From: Palsa-506 sp963836355
GTDB lineage: Bacteria > Actinomycetota > Actinomycetes > Streptosporangiales > Streptosporangiaceae
DNA length: 64,000 nucleotides
Direction: 5' to 3'
Assembly: GCA_963836355.1 (NCBI GenBank)
Contig: CAWIJO010000006.1
Location: forward strand, 248,001 to 312,000
The notes below the pieces were generated by a model. It had not been told where the DNA came from and did no database searches. It saw only the letters and a list, made by a program, of their open reading frames with translations. Both the position numbers and the translations under genes were made by a program. Shown in pieces: positions 1 through 7,523 of the stretch. Each line of letters begins with the position of its first letter. The first letter of the stretch is position 1.

Positions 1-357
1 TGGGTCAAGGTCTTCGCCTACGGGGAGAAGATCATCAACTTCTTCCGGCCCGGGCCGTATGCCTACCAGCATGATTCCTATGCTGCGTGCCGGTACTACC
101 CGCAGCCGCCGCTTTACTATGACTGCGGCTGTGTCAACCCCGTCATCTCCAAGGGTCACGTCGTCAATTTCGAGGGACTGGCCGAATGGAATGGAACGTC
201 CTTCGCCACGCCGCTGGTGGCGGGAAGGATCGCCGCCCACATGACGAAGATGGGAGAGCTGTCCGACGCCCGGGGGGCGGCGCAGGACCTGCTCGACCGC
301 TGCGCCAAGGCCATCGTCGACGATGGGGACAACGAGGTGCTGCGAGCGCTCCGCTAG
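1..357 (+). CDS. Subtilisin-like (S8) serine peptidase, C-terminal part
   Basis: The window opens inside a gene read in frame 1 and ending at TAG. The last 118 residues contain NGTSFATPLVAGR, the S8 family motif carrying the catalytic serine (GTSxAxP). The Asp and His parts of the triad lie before the window. Just upstream is a stretch rich in Tyr and Cys (residues about 20-50) that is unusual for a classical subtilase core. An ECF sigma factor follows after about 105 bp on the same strand. The family assignment is firm from the Ser motif; substrate and localisation cannot be judged from this fragment. Confidence 0.85.
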   Translation, partial: WVKVFAYGEKIINFFRPGPYAYQHDSYAACRYYPQPPLYYDCGCVNPVISKGHVVNFEGLAEWNGTSFATPLVAGRIAAHMTKMGELSDARGAAQDLLDRCAKAIVDDGDNEVLRALR

Positions 358-463
358 CCCGCTGCGCGCGGCCGGCTCGGCGAGCGCGGCACCGCTGGAT
401 GAACTAAGATCGTGCCGGCCTGCCGGCGGACGTACTATTAGGATTCCGAAACGCGAGGCTGGC

Positions 464-1063
464 ATGACGGTTCACGCTGATGATCCCGGTGTCCTGGTTA
501 GATCCGCGGCCAGTGGCGACAAAGCGGCCTGGACGGCGCTCGTCGAGCGGTTCAGCGGGCTGGTCTGGTCGATTGCTCGCGCGCACCGCCTCAGCTTTGC
601 CGACGCGGAAGAGGTGTTCCAGACCACCTGGCTGAAGCTCACCGAGAACATGCTCCGGCTCAAGGAGCCCGAGCGGGTCGGCGCCTGGTTAGCGGCAACT
701 GCGCGCAATGAGTCGCTCAAGCTCATCCGCCTCGGCACCAGGACGACCATTACCGACGATCCGTATCTCCTGGACCGGGGCAGCGACGGGGAGTCGCCAG
801 AGGATGCGCTGCTTGAGTCAGAGGAGGCCGCCGCGCGGCTGCGGCGGGCGCGCCAGCTGTGGTCCGCCTTCCACCGGCTGCCGGGCCGCTGCCAGCAGCT
901 GCTGCGCTTGATCATCGCGTCGCCGCCGCCGAGCTATTCGGATATCGCCGTGATGCTGGGCATGGCCATCGGCAGCATCGGCCCCACCCGCGCCCGCTGC
1001 CTGCAGCAACTTCGATCGGTCCTGTCGGAGCCCGGCGTGCAGGGCCGTCCGGCGGACCCGTGA
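464..1063 (+). CDS. ECF-type RNA polymerase sigma factor (sigma-70 family)
   Basis: The protein has 200 residues. Region 2 lies at about residues 10-80 (AWTALVERFSGLVWSIARAH, then the DAEEVFQTTWLKL helix of region 2.2). Region 4 lies at about 130-190 (LPGRCQQLLRLI, then YSDIAVMLGMAIGSIGPTRARCLQQLR, the helix-turn-helix contacting the -35 element). It should direct RNA polymerase to a small regulon. The ATG at 464 is chosen because domain homology starts there, although the frame is open further upstream. A small protein starts 17 bp downstream and a subtilisin-like peptidase precedes it; sigma factors with this DIAxxLGxxxGSIGPTRARCLxxLR region 4 often sit in such clusters. No anti-sigma factor is recognisable. 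Confidence 0.93.
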   Translation: MTVHADDPGVLVRSAASGDKAAWTALVERFSGLVWSIARAHRLSFADAEEVFQTTWLKLTENMLRLKEPERVGAWLAATARNESLKLIRLGTRTTITDDPYLLDRGSDGESPEDALLESEEAAARLRRARQLWSAFHRLPGRCQQLLRLIIASPPPSYSDIAVMLGMAIGSIGPTRARCLQQLRSVLSEPGVQGRPADP

Positions 1064-1080
1064 CGCCGACGAGCGAGGGG

Positions 1081-1548
1081 ATGCGACACATGCCGGACGA
1101 CGACGAGCTTGAGCAGGAACTCGGACGCGCCGAACGGCTGCTCGACCCGGTCCCGGCGCAGCTGCTTCGCGGCGCGGTGGAGATGTTTGACTGGCGCACG
1201 ATCGATGCCGAGCTCGCCGAGCTGGTCTTCGATTCCGTCGACGCCCGCGCGGCGGTGCTCGTGCGCGGTTCGGACCAGCACCGGCTGCTCACGTTCAGCG
1301 CCGGTGACCTCGGCATCGAGCTGGAGCTGACCGGTACCGCGGCGGCCCGCGGCATCACCGGGCGGCTGATCCCAGCACAGCCCGCCGAGATCGAGATCCG
1401 GTGTGCCGACCGGCAGCTGACGGTGGCAGCGGACGCGCTCGGACGTTTCAGTGCCGCCTGGCCGGGGTCCGGCCCGCTCAGCTTGCGCTGCCGGCCTGCC
1501 GGCGGCAAGGCGGCAAGGCAGGTCGTCACGGAGTGGATCTCTACCTGA
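1081..1548 (+). CDS. Conserved hypothetical protein partnered with the ECF sigma factor
   Basis: The protein has 155 residues and starts at ATG just after a GAGGGG ribosome-binding site; a second ATG three codons later is also possible. The N-terminal signature is ERLLDPVPAQLL followed by DWRTIDAELAELVFDS (residues about 20-60). I know this from actinobacterial proteins found beside ECF sigma factors and peptidase or CHAT-domain genes, but they have no established function. The rest is beta-rich with no catalytic motif, no signal peptide and no membrane segment. It could be a modulator of the sigma factor, which is inference from neighbourhood only. Confidence 0.75.
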   Translation: MRHMPDDDELEQELGRAERLLDPVPAQLLRGAVEMFDWRTIDAELAELVFDSVDARAAVLVRGSDQHRLLTFSAGDLGIELELTGTAAARGITGRLIPAQPAEIEIRCADRQLTVAADALGRFSAAWPGSGPLSLRCRPAGGKAARQVVTEWIST

Positions 1549-1602
1549 ACGGTTGCTCGGCTTTCGCCCGGCGTTCGCGCGCCTTCGCCCGGCGTTCGCT
1601 CG

Positions 1603-1639
1603 GGCCAGTTGCCCGCAGCGATGCTGCGGGCAACTGGCC
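1603..1639. terminator. Bidirectional terminator hairpin
   Basis: A perfect 17-bp inverted repeat (1603-1619 with 1623-1639) with a 3-nt loop lies between the convergent ends of the sigma-associated gene and the GH12 gene. There is no U tract, as is usual in high-GC actinomycetes. Confidence 0.75.
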
Positions 1640-1648
1640 GGGCCGGCG

Positions 1649-2407
1649 TCAGCCTTTCCAGCCCGTTGCCAACGAATACCGGGTCAGCGTGAAGTCCATG
1701 GGGACTCCGTGGGTGGAGGCAATCTCCCAGCCGAAGTTCACCTGCGTCAGCGTGGTGGAGGAACTCAGGTACCCGTGGTTCACCAGCCAGCGCCAGGCGC
1801 TGAAAAGATGGGCCTCGCCGCTGGTCTCCTGCTTGCCGGACAGCACGAAGCTGAACATGTCGTTACCGCTCTTCCAGACCGCGAACTTCTGCCCGTATAT
1901 GTGAATCCTGGCGACGACCCGGCCGGCCGGGACCTGCTTGTGGGTGTCCACCCACATCATGAGCTCGATCTTGTAGTTGTTCAGCCAGAGGTCGTACGCC
2001 GCCTCGGCGTCGAAGTTAGTAGCCGCGGAAGGCATTGCCTCGGTGAACTTACTCCGGAGGCTCTGGAAGGAGGTGTACCTCGCGTTATTGTAATTCTTCT
2101 GGACCGACGGGTAGGTCTTGACGCTGGTGGTGCTCGGCTGCTTGGACTCGACGCCCCAGTGCCGGTATGAATACGCCCAGATGGTCTGCGGGCCGGCCTT
2201 GGAGGTGTTCCACTCATTGTTGTAGACGTCGAATTTGCCGTTATTCCATAGCCCGAAAGGAGCGGTCGACTTCCAGGCCGGGTGCGGCGGAACGGCCGCA
2301 TGTGCCGTGGCAGGGAAGGTCCCGAAAACAGCCAGTCCCGGTCCGGCGAGCACTCCGGCAGCTAGCATGGCCAGCCGTCGACGCAGCGGCTTGAAAGACG
2401 AGCGCAT
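1649..2407 (-). CDS. Secreted GH12-type endoglucanase
   Basis: The protein has 252 residues. A twin-Arg/Lys-rich N-terminus, a hydrophobic stretch and ATAHA form a signal peptide of about 37 residues, so the enzyme is exported. The mature domain has WNNGKFDVYNNEWN near its start, IELMMWVDT (GH12 nucleophile Glu motif, usually E-I/L-M-I-W) at about 150, and NFGWEIAS near the end (GH12 acid/base Glu in GWEI). Length matches a single GH12 domain without a binding module. Members cleave beta-1,4-glucan or xyloglucan with retention. It is monocistronic, with a strong hairpin at its 3' end and a repeat-rich 5' flank. The family call is confident; substrate is not. Confidence 0.85.
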   Translation of the reverse strand: MRSSFKPLRRRLAMLAAGVLAGPGLAVFGTFPATAHAAVPPHPAWKSTAPFGLWNNGKFDVYNNEWNTSKAGPQTIWAYSYRHWGVESKQPSTTSVKTYPSVQKNYNNARYTSFQSLRSKFTEAMPSAATNFDAEAAYDLWLNNYKIELMMWVDTHKQVPAGRVVARIHIYGQKFAVWKSGNDMFSFVLSGKQETSGEAHLFSAWRWLVNHGYLSSSTTLTQVNFGWEIASTHGVPMDFTLTRYSLATGWKG

Positions 2408-2546
2408 TATTCTGCCTCCTCAATGCCGGGGATCCTGGCTGGCCCAAACCAGTTATGATCCGTCAGGTTCGTGGACGGCTAATCACGCTAGCAGCCATGC
2501 ATCCGGGCCGCGGCGCAAAGCGGCTAAATCACAACGCGGTGGCCCG

Positions 2547-2664
2547 GATCGACCTACCCGGGTGCACAGATCGACCTACCCGGTGCACAGATCGACCTAC
2601 CCGGGTGCGCAGACTGACAAAGTGCGCACAGGCTGACAAGGCGCACAGGCTGACAAAGTGCGCA
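2547..2664. repeat. Two adjacent short tandem repeats in the GH12-CapA intergenic region
   Basis: Three copies of a 21-22 bp unit (GATCGACCTACCCGGGTGCA) are followed at once by three copies of a 17-19 bp unit (GCTGACAAAGTGCGCACA). They fill about a third of the 337-bp gap between the GH12 start and the CapA-like stop. No gene is visible there. Confidence 0.85.
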
Positions 2665-2744
2665 TGCCGACAGGGTATGAAATTTCGGCAAGGAGCAGCA
2701 CGCTCGCCCGGCGATTCGCCGATCAGCGCCGGGCCGGCGCCAGC

Positions 2745-4052
2745 CTAGGGCGAATCGCCTGGCGGTTCGGCCAGCGACGAAGAGCCCGGGCCAGTGAAAC
2801 GGGCGGTCTCGCTGTGCCTGGTTGCCAGGCTCTCGGCCGGCTTGCCGGACAGGCCGGTGCAGCCGCGCAGTGCCTGCCATTCCCGCCGTGCCGCGGCCCC
2901 GGCCCGCCCCTGCTCAGGCATCGGCAGCCCGGACTCGATCAGCGCCGGCCGCCATCGGTAGCCATCGACACGACGGCCGGTCACCTTGACGATCAGCGTG
3001 CCGCTGTAGGTCTCCGGCGGCGCCGTGTCGTAGAACGCCAGATTCCCCAGGCCGTAGTCGACCAGCGCCGAGCCAAGGTAACCGGCGCCGAGCTGCACGT
3101 GCGCGTGCGCGCCGACCACGATGTCGGCGCCCGCCCGGACCAGCATCCTGGCGAGCGGCTGCTGCACCGCGTTCGGGCATTGCTCGGTCTCTGTCCCCCA
3201 GTGCAGGTAGACGGCGACCGTGTCGGACCTCCGGCGCGCCCGCTGCACCGCCGTGACCAGCTGGCGTTCGGAGTGCGCCGAGGCGAGGCCGGGCTGATCC
3301 GCGGTAGCCGTCCAGGCCGCCTGCAGATTCGTGTCCAGCACCTGGGTAGCCGCGATGATGGCGATCCGCTGGCCGTCCACCACGGTCCGGTACGGGGCGA
3401 ACGCCTGCGCCGCGTTGCGGCCGACGCCGATGACCGGGAAGCCGGCCGACCTGGCGATGGCCAGGGATTGCTCCAGCCCGGCCCGGCCGCAATCCTCGCC
3501 ATGGTTGTTGGCCTCGCTGACCACGCTGATCCCGGCCGACCGCAGCGCGGTAAGCGCGGCCGGCGGCGCATGGAAGACGAACTGCTTGGCCTGCGGGTCC
3601 GGGCAGTCGTCATCATCGTCGGTCAGCGCGGACTCGAAGTTCGTCATGACCACATCGGCGCCGGACACCAGGCGGCGGACCGGGCCGGACAGCGCGGTCG
3701 CCGGATCCGCGGCCAGCCGCGCGCCAAGCACGCCCTCGAAGTGCACGTCCCCGCCGAATGCCAGCGTCACCGGCTTGCCGTCCCCGGTCCAGCGTGCCGA
3801 TAGCGGCGAGCCAGCGCGCGGCCTGGCCGGGTGCTGGCCGGCCGGCCCGGAACCGTGCCCGCTGGCGGTTGCTCCGGCGCTGCCGCCAGGATCCCCGGTG
3901 GCACCGCCCTGACCACCGCAGCCGGCCGCGATCAGGGCGGCCGCGGCCATCAGCAGGCCGGCCGCCAGCCGACTGCGGCGCGGCAGTCGCGCGGATGCGG
4001 GCACCGGACGACCGTAACAGCCCACTGACCTGGAGATACCAGGAATCTGCAC
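2745..4052 (-). CDS. CapA-family lipoprotein (metallophosphatase-like, poly-gamma-glutamate synthesis type)
   Basis: The protein has up to 435 residues. A lipobox (LIAAGC) follows a hydrophobic segment near residue 44, predicting a lipid-anchored extracytoplasmic protein. The mature domain carries the CapA/PGA_cap metallophosphatase motifs in order: FGGDVHFEG (usually GDVMLGR), NFESALT, EANNHGEDCG, YLHWGTE and GAHAHVQ. In this family the ligands bind a two-metal centre. CapA was named for poly-gamma-glutamate export in Bacillus, but most actinobacterial homologues are uncharacterised and no capB or capC is present here. The start is uncertain: GTG at 4052 or an in-frame GTG at 4004, neither with a clear ribosome-binding site. 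Confidence 0.85.
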   Translation of the reverse strand: MQIPGISRSVGCYGRPVPASARLPRRSRLAAGLLMAAAALIAAGCGGQGGATGDPGGSAGATASGHGSGPAGQHPARPRAGSPLSARWTGDGKPVTLAFGGDVHFEGVLGARLAADPATALSGPVRRLVSGADVVMTNFESALTDDDDDCPDPQAKQFVFHAPPAALTALRSAGISVVSEANNHGEDCGRAGLEQSLAIARSAGFPVIGVGRNAAQAFAPYRTVVDGQRIAIIAATQVLDTNLQAAWTATADQPGLASAHSERQLVTAVQRARRRSDTVAVYLHWGTETEQCPNAVQQPLARMLVRAGADIVVGAHAHVQLGAGYLGSALVDYGLGNLAFYDTAPPETYSGTLIVKVTGRRVDGYRWRPALIESGLPMPEQGRAGAAARREWQALRGCTGLSGKPAESLATRHSETARFTGPGSSSLAEPPGDSP

Positions 4053-4180
4053 AGGTCGCGGCTGGAGTCGGCGGCTATGCCGGGAATGTCGCGCTGTGGC
4101 CGGCCAGCGCTATCCGGCGACCAGGAACGAGGCGCCGCTCTACGATCCGGCCGACGCCAGGATCCGGAACTGACCCGGGC

Positions 4181-4208
4181 GGTGGGCCGGCCCATCGGGC
4201 CGGCCACC
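4181..4208 (-). terminator. Hairpin downstream of the transglycosylase-like gene
   Basis: A 13/12-nt inverted repeat (one bulge) with an ATC loop lies just beyond the stop of the minus-strand secreted protein. Its position and strength fit an intrinsic terminator. Confidence 0.6.
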
Positions 4209-4222
4209 ACCGCTGCTCGCGC

Positions 4223-4831
4223 CTAACCGCCGGCTAGTGCCACCTTCTGGTCAGGCATGTACCAGCCGTAGGACAGTGAGTGCAGCCAGGCACGCCGCGG
4301 GGAGTTGTACCGCTGCCTGATGTAGCGCAGTCCCCAGCGGATCTGCGTCCTGGCGTTGTTCTGCCAGTTCGGGCCGGCGGTGGCCATCTTGGAGCCGGGC
4401 ATGGCCTGCGGGATCCCGTAGGCGCCGGAGTACGGGTTCTCCGCGTGCACGTTCCAGCCGCTCTCCCGCTTCCACAGCTTGTTCAGGTACGGGAACTGGT
4501 AGGCCGGTGACCAGTGCTTCTTCCGCAGCATCCGCCAGGCGATCTGCCGTGGCCGGAGGTGGCGGCTGGCCGCCTGGGTGAGCCGCTGAGCGGAGCCGTC
4601 AAGCGATGCTGTGCTGGCGCGATGGGCTGCGCCGGCCGGGTGTGCCGTGCTGGCTACACGTGCGGTGCTGGCTACCTGCGCGGGGGCGGCGGCCGGGACC
4701 GCGGCCTCGGCGCCGGATGCGGCAGCCACCAGGGCGATGGCTGTGCCCGCTATTGCGAGGGTGAATTTCGTGCAGGTTCGGATAGGGGCACTGATGGGGG
4801 CCAAGATGAGCCTTCGGTCGGGCGCAAACAT
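4223..4831 (-). CDS. Secreted lytic-transglycosylase-like cell-wall protein
   Basis: The protein has 202 residues. A hydrophobic segment ending near AEA (about residue 43) makes a signal peptide, followed by an Ala/Thr/Ser-rich linker with repeated VASTA/AHRAS motifs. The C-terminal domain (about 95-195) has LWKRESGWNVHAENPYSGAYGIPQAMPGSKM, the compact goose-lysozyme-like pattern in which the Glu of RESGW is the expected catalytic acid. Such proteins cleave peptidoglycan in actinobacteria, similar to the catalytic part of resuscitation or aggregation-promoting factors. A 550-bp leader separates it from whiB and holds two CRP-like sites, so cAMP-responsive control is plausible. Confidence 0.85.
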   Translation of the reverse strand: MFAPDRRLILAPISAPIRTCTKFTLAIAGTAIALVAAASGAEAAVPAAAPAQVASTARVASTAHPAGAAHRASTASLDGSAQRLTQAASRHLRPRQIAWRMLRKKHWSPAYQFPYLNKLWKRESGWNVHAENPYSGAYGIPQAMPGSKMATAGPNWQNNARTQIRWGLRYIRQRYNSPRRAWLHSLSYGWYMPDQKVALAGG

Positions 4832-5018
4832 AGCGCTCGGCTGTCACCCAGAACACCTGCCGTCGCCCATTGGGGCGTGGCGGCAGCGGCGTGCGGACGT
4901 GACGCGGGTCAGGGCGATCAGGTCACTCGGGGTGATCATCACGCACGCTGGGTGCTGTCAGTCACCCAACATGACGCACGTTCGCAACTACCGCTACCCA
5001 AAGCCGGAACAATGCGGC

Positions 5019-5034
5019 TATGACCTGTATCACA
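5019..5034. promoter_or_regulatory. CRP-like site 1 upstream of the transglycosylase gene
   Basis: TATGA-CCTGTA-TCACA matches the CRP/FNR palindrome TGTGA-N6-TCACA with one mismatch. It lies about 190 bp before the minus-strand start codon in a leader of low GC for this genome. Actinobacterial CRP regulates several resuscitation-type muralytic genes, which fits this target. Confidence 0.5.
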
Positions 5035-5121
5035 CTATTCGTGCAGGTTAACTAGCTATTTCTCCGGAATTCCCGTTTGTCACCTGCGAAGTTACAGGCA
5101 TGAAAGTAACGTTTTGATAAA

Positions 5122-5137
5122 GGTGACCGATGTCACA
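5122..5137. promoter_or_regulatory. CRP-like site 2 in the same leader
   Basis: GGTGA-CCGATG-TCACA matches TGTGA-N6-TCACA with one mismatch, 103 bp further upstream than site 1. The whole region 4832-5381 has no credible gene; apart from these palindromes and an AT-richer stretch at about 5040-5160 I see nothing else in it. Confidence 0.5.
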
Positions 5138-5381
5138 CGATTGCTAATCCGGCAGCATAGGTAGCCCTGAGTAAGCGTAAAGAGAGGTTCGCGAACCTGG
5201 ATCCGGCGAGTCAAATCGATCCGCATGCCGCCACGCCAGCAGGCCGGCTGGCCGCGGGCCAGGTCCCTCGGGAAGCCGTGTTGCGAACGCGCTGGCCGCG
5301 AACGAGGACATACCAGCCGGGACGGGCGTTACGGCCCGGCGCTGCCCAGGGACCAGGTCGCCCGGCTCTTCGCCCGCTGAC

Positions 5382-5732
5382 TCAGCCTGTCTTGCTGGCG
5401 CGGGCCGCCCGGCGGGGCTGCTGCCGCTGCCGGCGGTCCTCGGCCACCGCCATGGTGTGCCTGGCCTGCCGGCTCTTGGCCCGGCGCAGTGCCCGGCGCT
5501 CTTCTTCGGTCTTGCCACCCCAGACGCCATGGTCCTGCACGGATTCCATGGCGAACCGCAGGCACTCGGGCTGGACCTCGCAACGGGCGCAGACCGCTTT
5601 CGCCCGGGCAGCCTGCATCAGTCCTGGACCGGCCGCGACGATCGGGAAGAACAGCTCCGGGTCCGCGTTCTGGCAGGCGCCAAGCGAGCGCCAGTCATCG
5701 CCGCTTGCCGGTGCTGAAGATGGCTTGTGCAT
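5382..5732 (-). CDS. WhiB-family iron-sulfur transcription factor
   Basis: The protein has 116 residues. It has the four Wbl cysteines: GAC near residue 20, then CARCEVQPEC at about 48-57, expected to hold a [4Fe-4S] cluster. The turn motif GVWGGKTEEERR follows, then a basic tail rich in Arg/Gln that would bind DNA. Wbl proteins bind the primary sigma factor region 4 and control development, redox response or antibiotic resistance. The start ATG has an AAGG element upstream. It is monocistronic; which Wbl class it belongs to cannot be settled by eye. Confidence 0.93.
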   Translation of the reverse strand: MHKPSSAPASGDDWRSLGACQNADPELFFPIVAAGPGLMQAARAKAVCARCEVQPECLRFAMESVQDHGVWGGKTEEERRALRRAKSRQARHTMAVAEDRRQRQQPRRAARASKTG

Positions 5733-6167
5733 GATCGGCCTTAGGAGTTGCTGGACGTTACCTGGCCGGCGGTGGTACCGGCCTGGGTACGGCCACTGCC
5801 CGCTAGTGCCCGGTTTACACCTGCGCCATGGCTCCTTGGCGGCTGATCGTGGATCTTTGGCGGCCAGGAAGGATTAACCGCCGATGCCGGGGTAGCTGCG
5901 AATCCGCACGGAAACCGCCGAGGCAGCCCGCCTGTCCCACGGAACGCCGGCCGCCGCCAGCGGCCTTTGGCTTGAGCTGCCGCTGAGCTGAGAGGGTATT
6001 TGGTGCGGGCGACAAAAGAGACGACCGGAAGAGCCTCGAATCCATCGCCCGGCCGCTGACCGCCGAAGAGGCCGGTGCCTCCGAGAAGCGCCAGGGCCCG
6101 GCAGGCTCCGGGCGGCGTGAGCGCGATCGGCGGCACATGACCAGGCCCTAGCTAGGAGGAACGGACG
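5733..6167. other. Intergenic region between divergent whiB-like and usp genes
   Basis: These 435 bp separate two divergent genes and must hold both promoters. Open frames on the minus strand here lack ribosome-binding sites and protein-like composition. No repeat or clear operator was recognised. Confidence 0.5.
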
Positions 6168-6614
6168 ATGAGCGTGGTAGTTGGCGTCGACGGCACGGAG
6201 GCCTCATGCGCGGCCATCCGGCTAGCCGCGGAGGAGGCTCGCTACCGGCAGTCGCAGCTGATCGCCGTGATGGCTTACAGCGGCGAGCGCACGCTCGGCG
6301 CTCCACCCGGCCAGCCGGTGGCGACCCTGAGTACCGGCGGCGATGAGTGGACCGCAGCCGAGTCAAGCCTGCGGAACCTCGTCATCGAGGCGCTCGGGAA
6401 GCAGGCCGACCACGTGGAACTGCGGGTAGTGGCAGGAATCGCCGGACGGCAGATCGTCGAGGCGGCCAGGGAGGCCCGGGCGCAGCTCATCGTGCTGGCC
6501 ACCCGTGGCAGCATGTCCCTGCTGCTTGGCACGGTCAGCCAGTACGTGCTGCGCAAGGCGCCGTGCCCCGTGCTGGTCGTCCCGGCCGGCGCCGCCGGCA
6601 TCGGCATCAGCTGA
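6168..6614 (+). CDS. Universal stress protein (UspA family)
   Basis: The protein has 148 residues and a single Usp domain. It opens with the beta-strand VVVGVDGTEASCAAIRLA and ends with LIVLATRGSMSLLLGTVSQYVLRKAPCPVLVVPAG, where the family ATP-binding motif is normally G-x2-G-x9-G-(S/T). Here the first part is ATRGSMSLLLGTVSQYVL, partly degenerate, so nucleotide binding is uncertain. Start ATG follows AGGAGG at ideal spacing. Usp proteins act in dormancy and hypoxia or starvation survival. It opens the stress and signalling island that runs to about 23 kb. Confidence 0.92.
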   Translation: MSVVVGVDGTEASCAAIRLAAEEARYRQSQLIAVMAYSGERTLGAPPGQPVATLSTGGDEWTAAESSLRNLVIEALGKQADHVELRVVAGIAGRQIVEAAREARAQLIVLATRGSMSLLLGTVSQYVLRKAPCPVLVVPAGAAGIGIS

Positions 6615-6669
6615 AACCGGCCGGTACTGGCCAGCGGAGCCGACGCCGCCGACGCAGCTCCGGGCGCTG

Positions 6670-6857
6670 GGCATCCGTCCTTGATCACGTGGGCATCCGT
6701 CCTTGATCACGGTAGATTCGCGCGCTGGAGCCCCCCGAATCATCCGTGATCACGAACCGAGCCCCCCCCGAATCATCCGTGATCACGAACCGAGCCCCCC
6801 CGAATCATCCGTGATCACGACCCAAGCCCCCCTGAATCATCCGTGATCACGAACCGA
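6670..6857. repeat. Tandem 31-34 bp repeats containing the CGTGATCACG palindrome
   Basis: Two tandem copies of GCATCCGTCCTTGATCACGTG (6670-6711) are followed, after a 16-bp gap, by four tandem copies of a longer unit (6728-6857): a C6-C8 run, GAATCATCCGTGATCACGA, then ACC. Each copy carries ATCCGTGATCACG. The C-run length differs between copies. There are no spacers of unrelated sequence, so this is not a CRISPR. It lies in the 317-bp gap between usp and a minus-strand gene. Confidence 0.9.
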
Positions 6858-6874
6858 GCGCGGGCGCGCAAGCG

Positions 6875-6906
6875 GCTGGCGGGCGCCCATGTGGGCGCCC
6901 GCCAGC
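6875..6906. terminator. Strong hairpin between convergent genes
   Basis: A perfect 14-bp stem (6875-6888 with 6893-6906) with loop ATGT lies between the ends of usp (+) and the linker protein (-). It probably terminates both. Confidence 0.75.
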
Positions 6907-6931
6907 TGAGGATGATCAGGTATCGCGGTGG

Positions 6932-7519
6932 TCAGGAATGGCCGGAGAACTCCTCCAGGCGCTTCCAGAAGGTCCGGTAGCCCTGCAGCGCGGTCCGGAG
7001 TTCCTCGGTGCCCGCACCGGATCCCTGCCAGCCGGATAGCAGCGCATGCTGCCGCTGCTTGAGCGACCCGATGAGCGACTCGACGCTGTCGTCGGTCAGC
7101 CCGGCGGCCAGTTCCACCGAAGCCCGCGGGTCATCGACGAACATCGCCTGGATCTCCGGCCAGCGAGCGCTGGGGCTGCCGCCGCCGCGCGCCGGGCTGG
7201 CACCCGGCCGCGGTCCGGCTGCCCGGGCCGCCGGACCGGCCACAGCCGCCGGACCGGCCACATCGGCCTCAGCGGCGGCCGCGTCAGCCTTGCCGGGCAC
7301 GACCTGATCGTTATCAGCGGCGAGCTGCTCGTCCAGGATGATCGGGTCATCGTCCGGCACGATCCGCTGATCGTCCGGCACCGGCGTGCCATTGCCCAGC
7401 GCAGCACGCCCAGCGTCCGGCACGATCCGCTCAGCATCGGGCATGAGCCTGTCGTCACCAGGCACTTCGTCGCCGGGTGCCATCTGGTCGCGGCCTGTCC
7501 TTGGTGTTGGCGATGTCAT
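6932..7519 (-). CDS. Conserved actinobacterial hypothetical with a disordered N-terminal half
   Basis: The protein has 195 residues from an ATG preceded by GGAGGA at good spacing. The first about 110 residues are Asp/Pro/Ala rich with repeating PDD/VPD motifs and look disordered. The C-terminal 80 residues (RWPEIQAMFVDDPRASVELAAGLTDDSVESLIGSLKQRQHALLSGW) form a helical domain that matches the C-terminal domain of the upstream gene product (RWAGIQQRFVDEPAEAV). The stop of that upstream gene is only 4 bp away, so they form an operon of related proteins. No function is known to me. Confidence 0.75.
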   Translation of the reverse strand: MTSPTPRTGRDQMAPGDEVPGDDRLMPDAERIVPDAGRAALGNGTPVPDDQRIVPDDDPIILDEQLAADNDQVVPGKADAAAAEADVAGPAAVAGPAARAAGPRPGASPARGGGSPSARWPEIQAMFVDDPRASVELAAGLTDDSVESLIGSLKQRQHALLSGWQGSGAGTEELRTALQGYRTFWKRLEEFSGHS

Positions 7520-7523
7520 AACG

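Noticed and set aside
4832..5160. c-di-AMP (ydaO) riboswitch in the leader of the transglycosylase gene
   Set aside because: Leaders of such genes often carry it, but I could not find the conserved ydaO blocks on the minus strand.
6728..6857. CRISPR array
   Set aside because: Repeats abut each other with no unique spacers and there are no cas genes.
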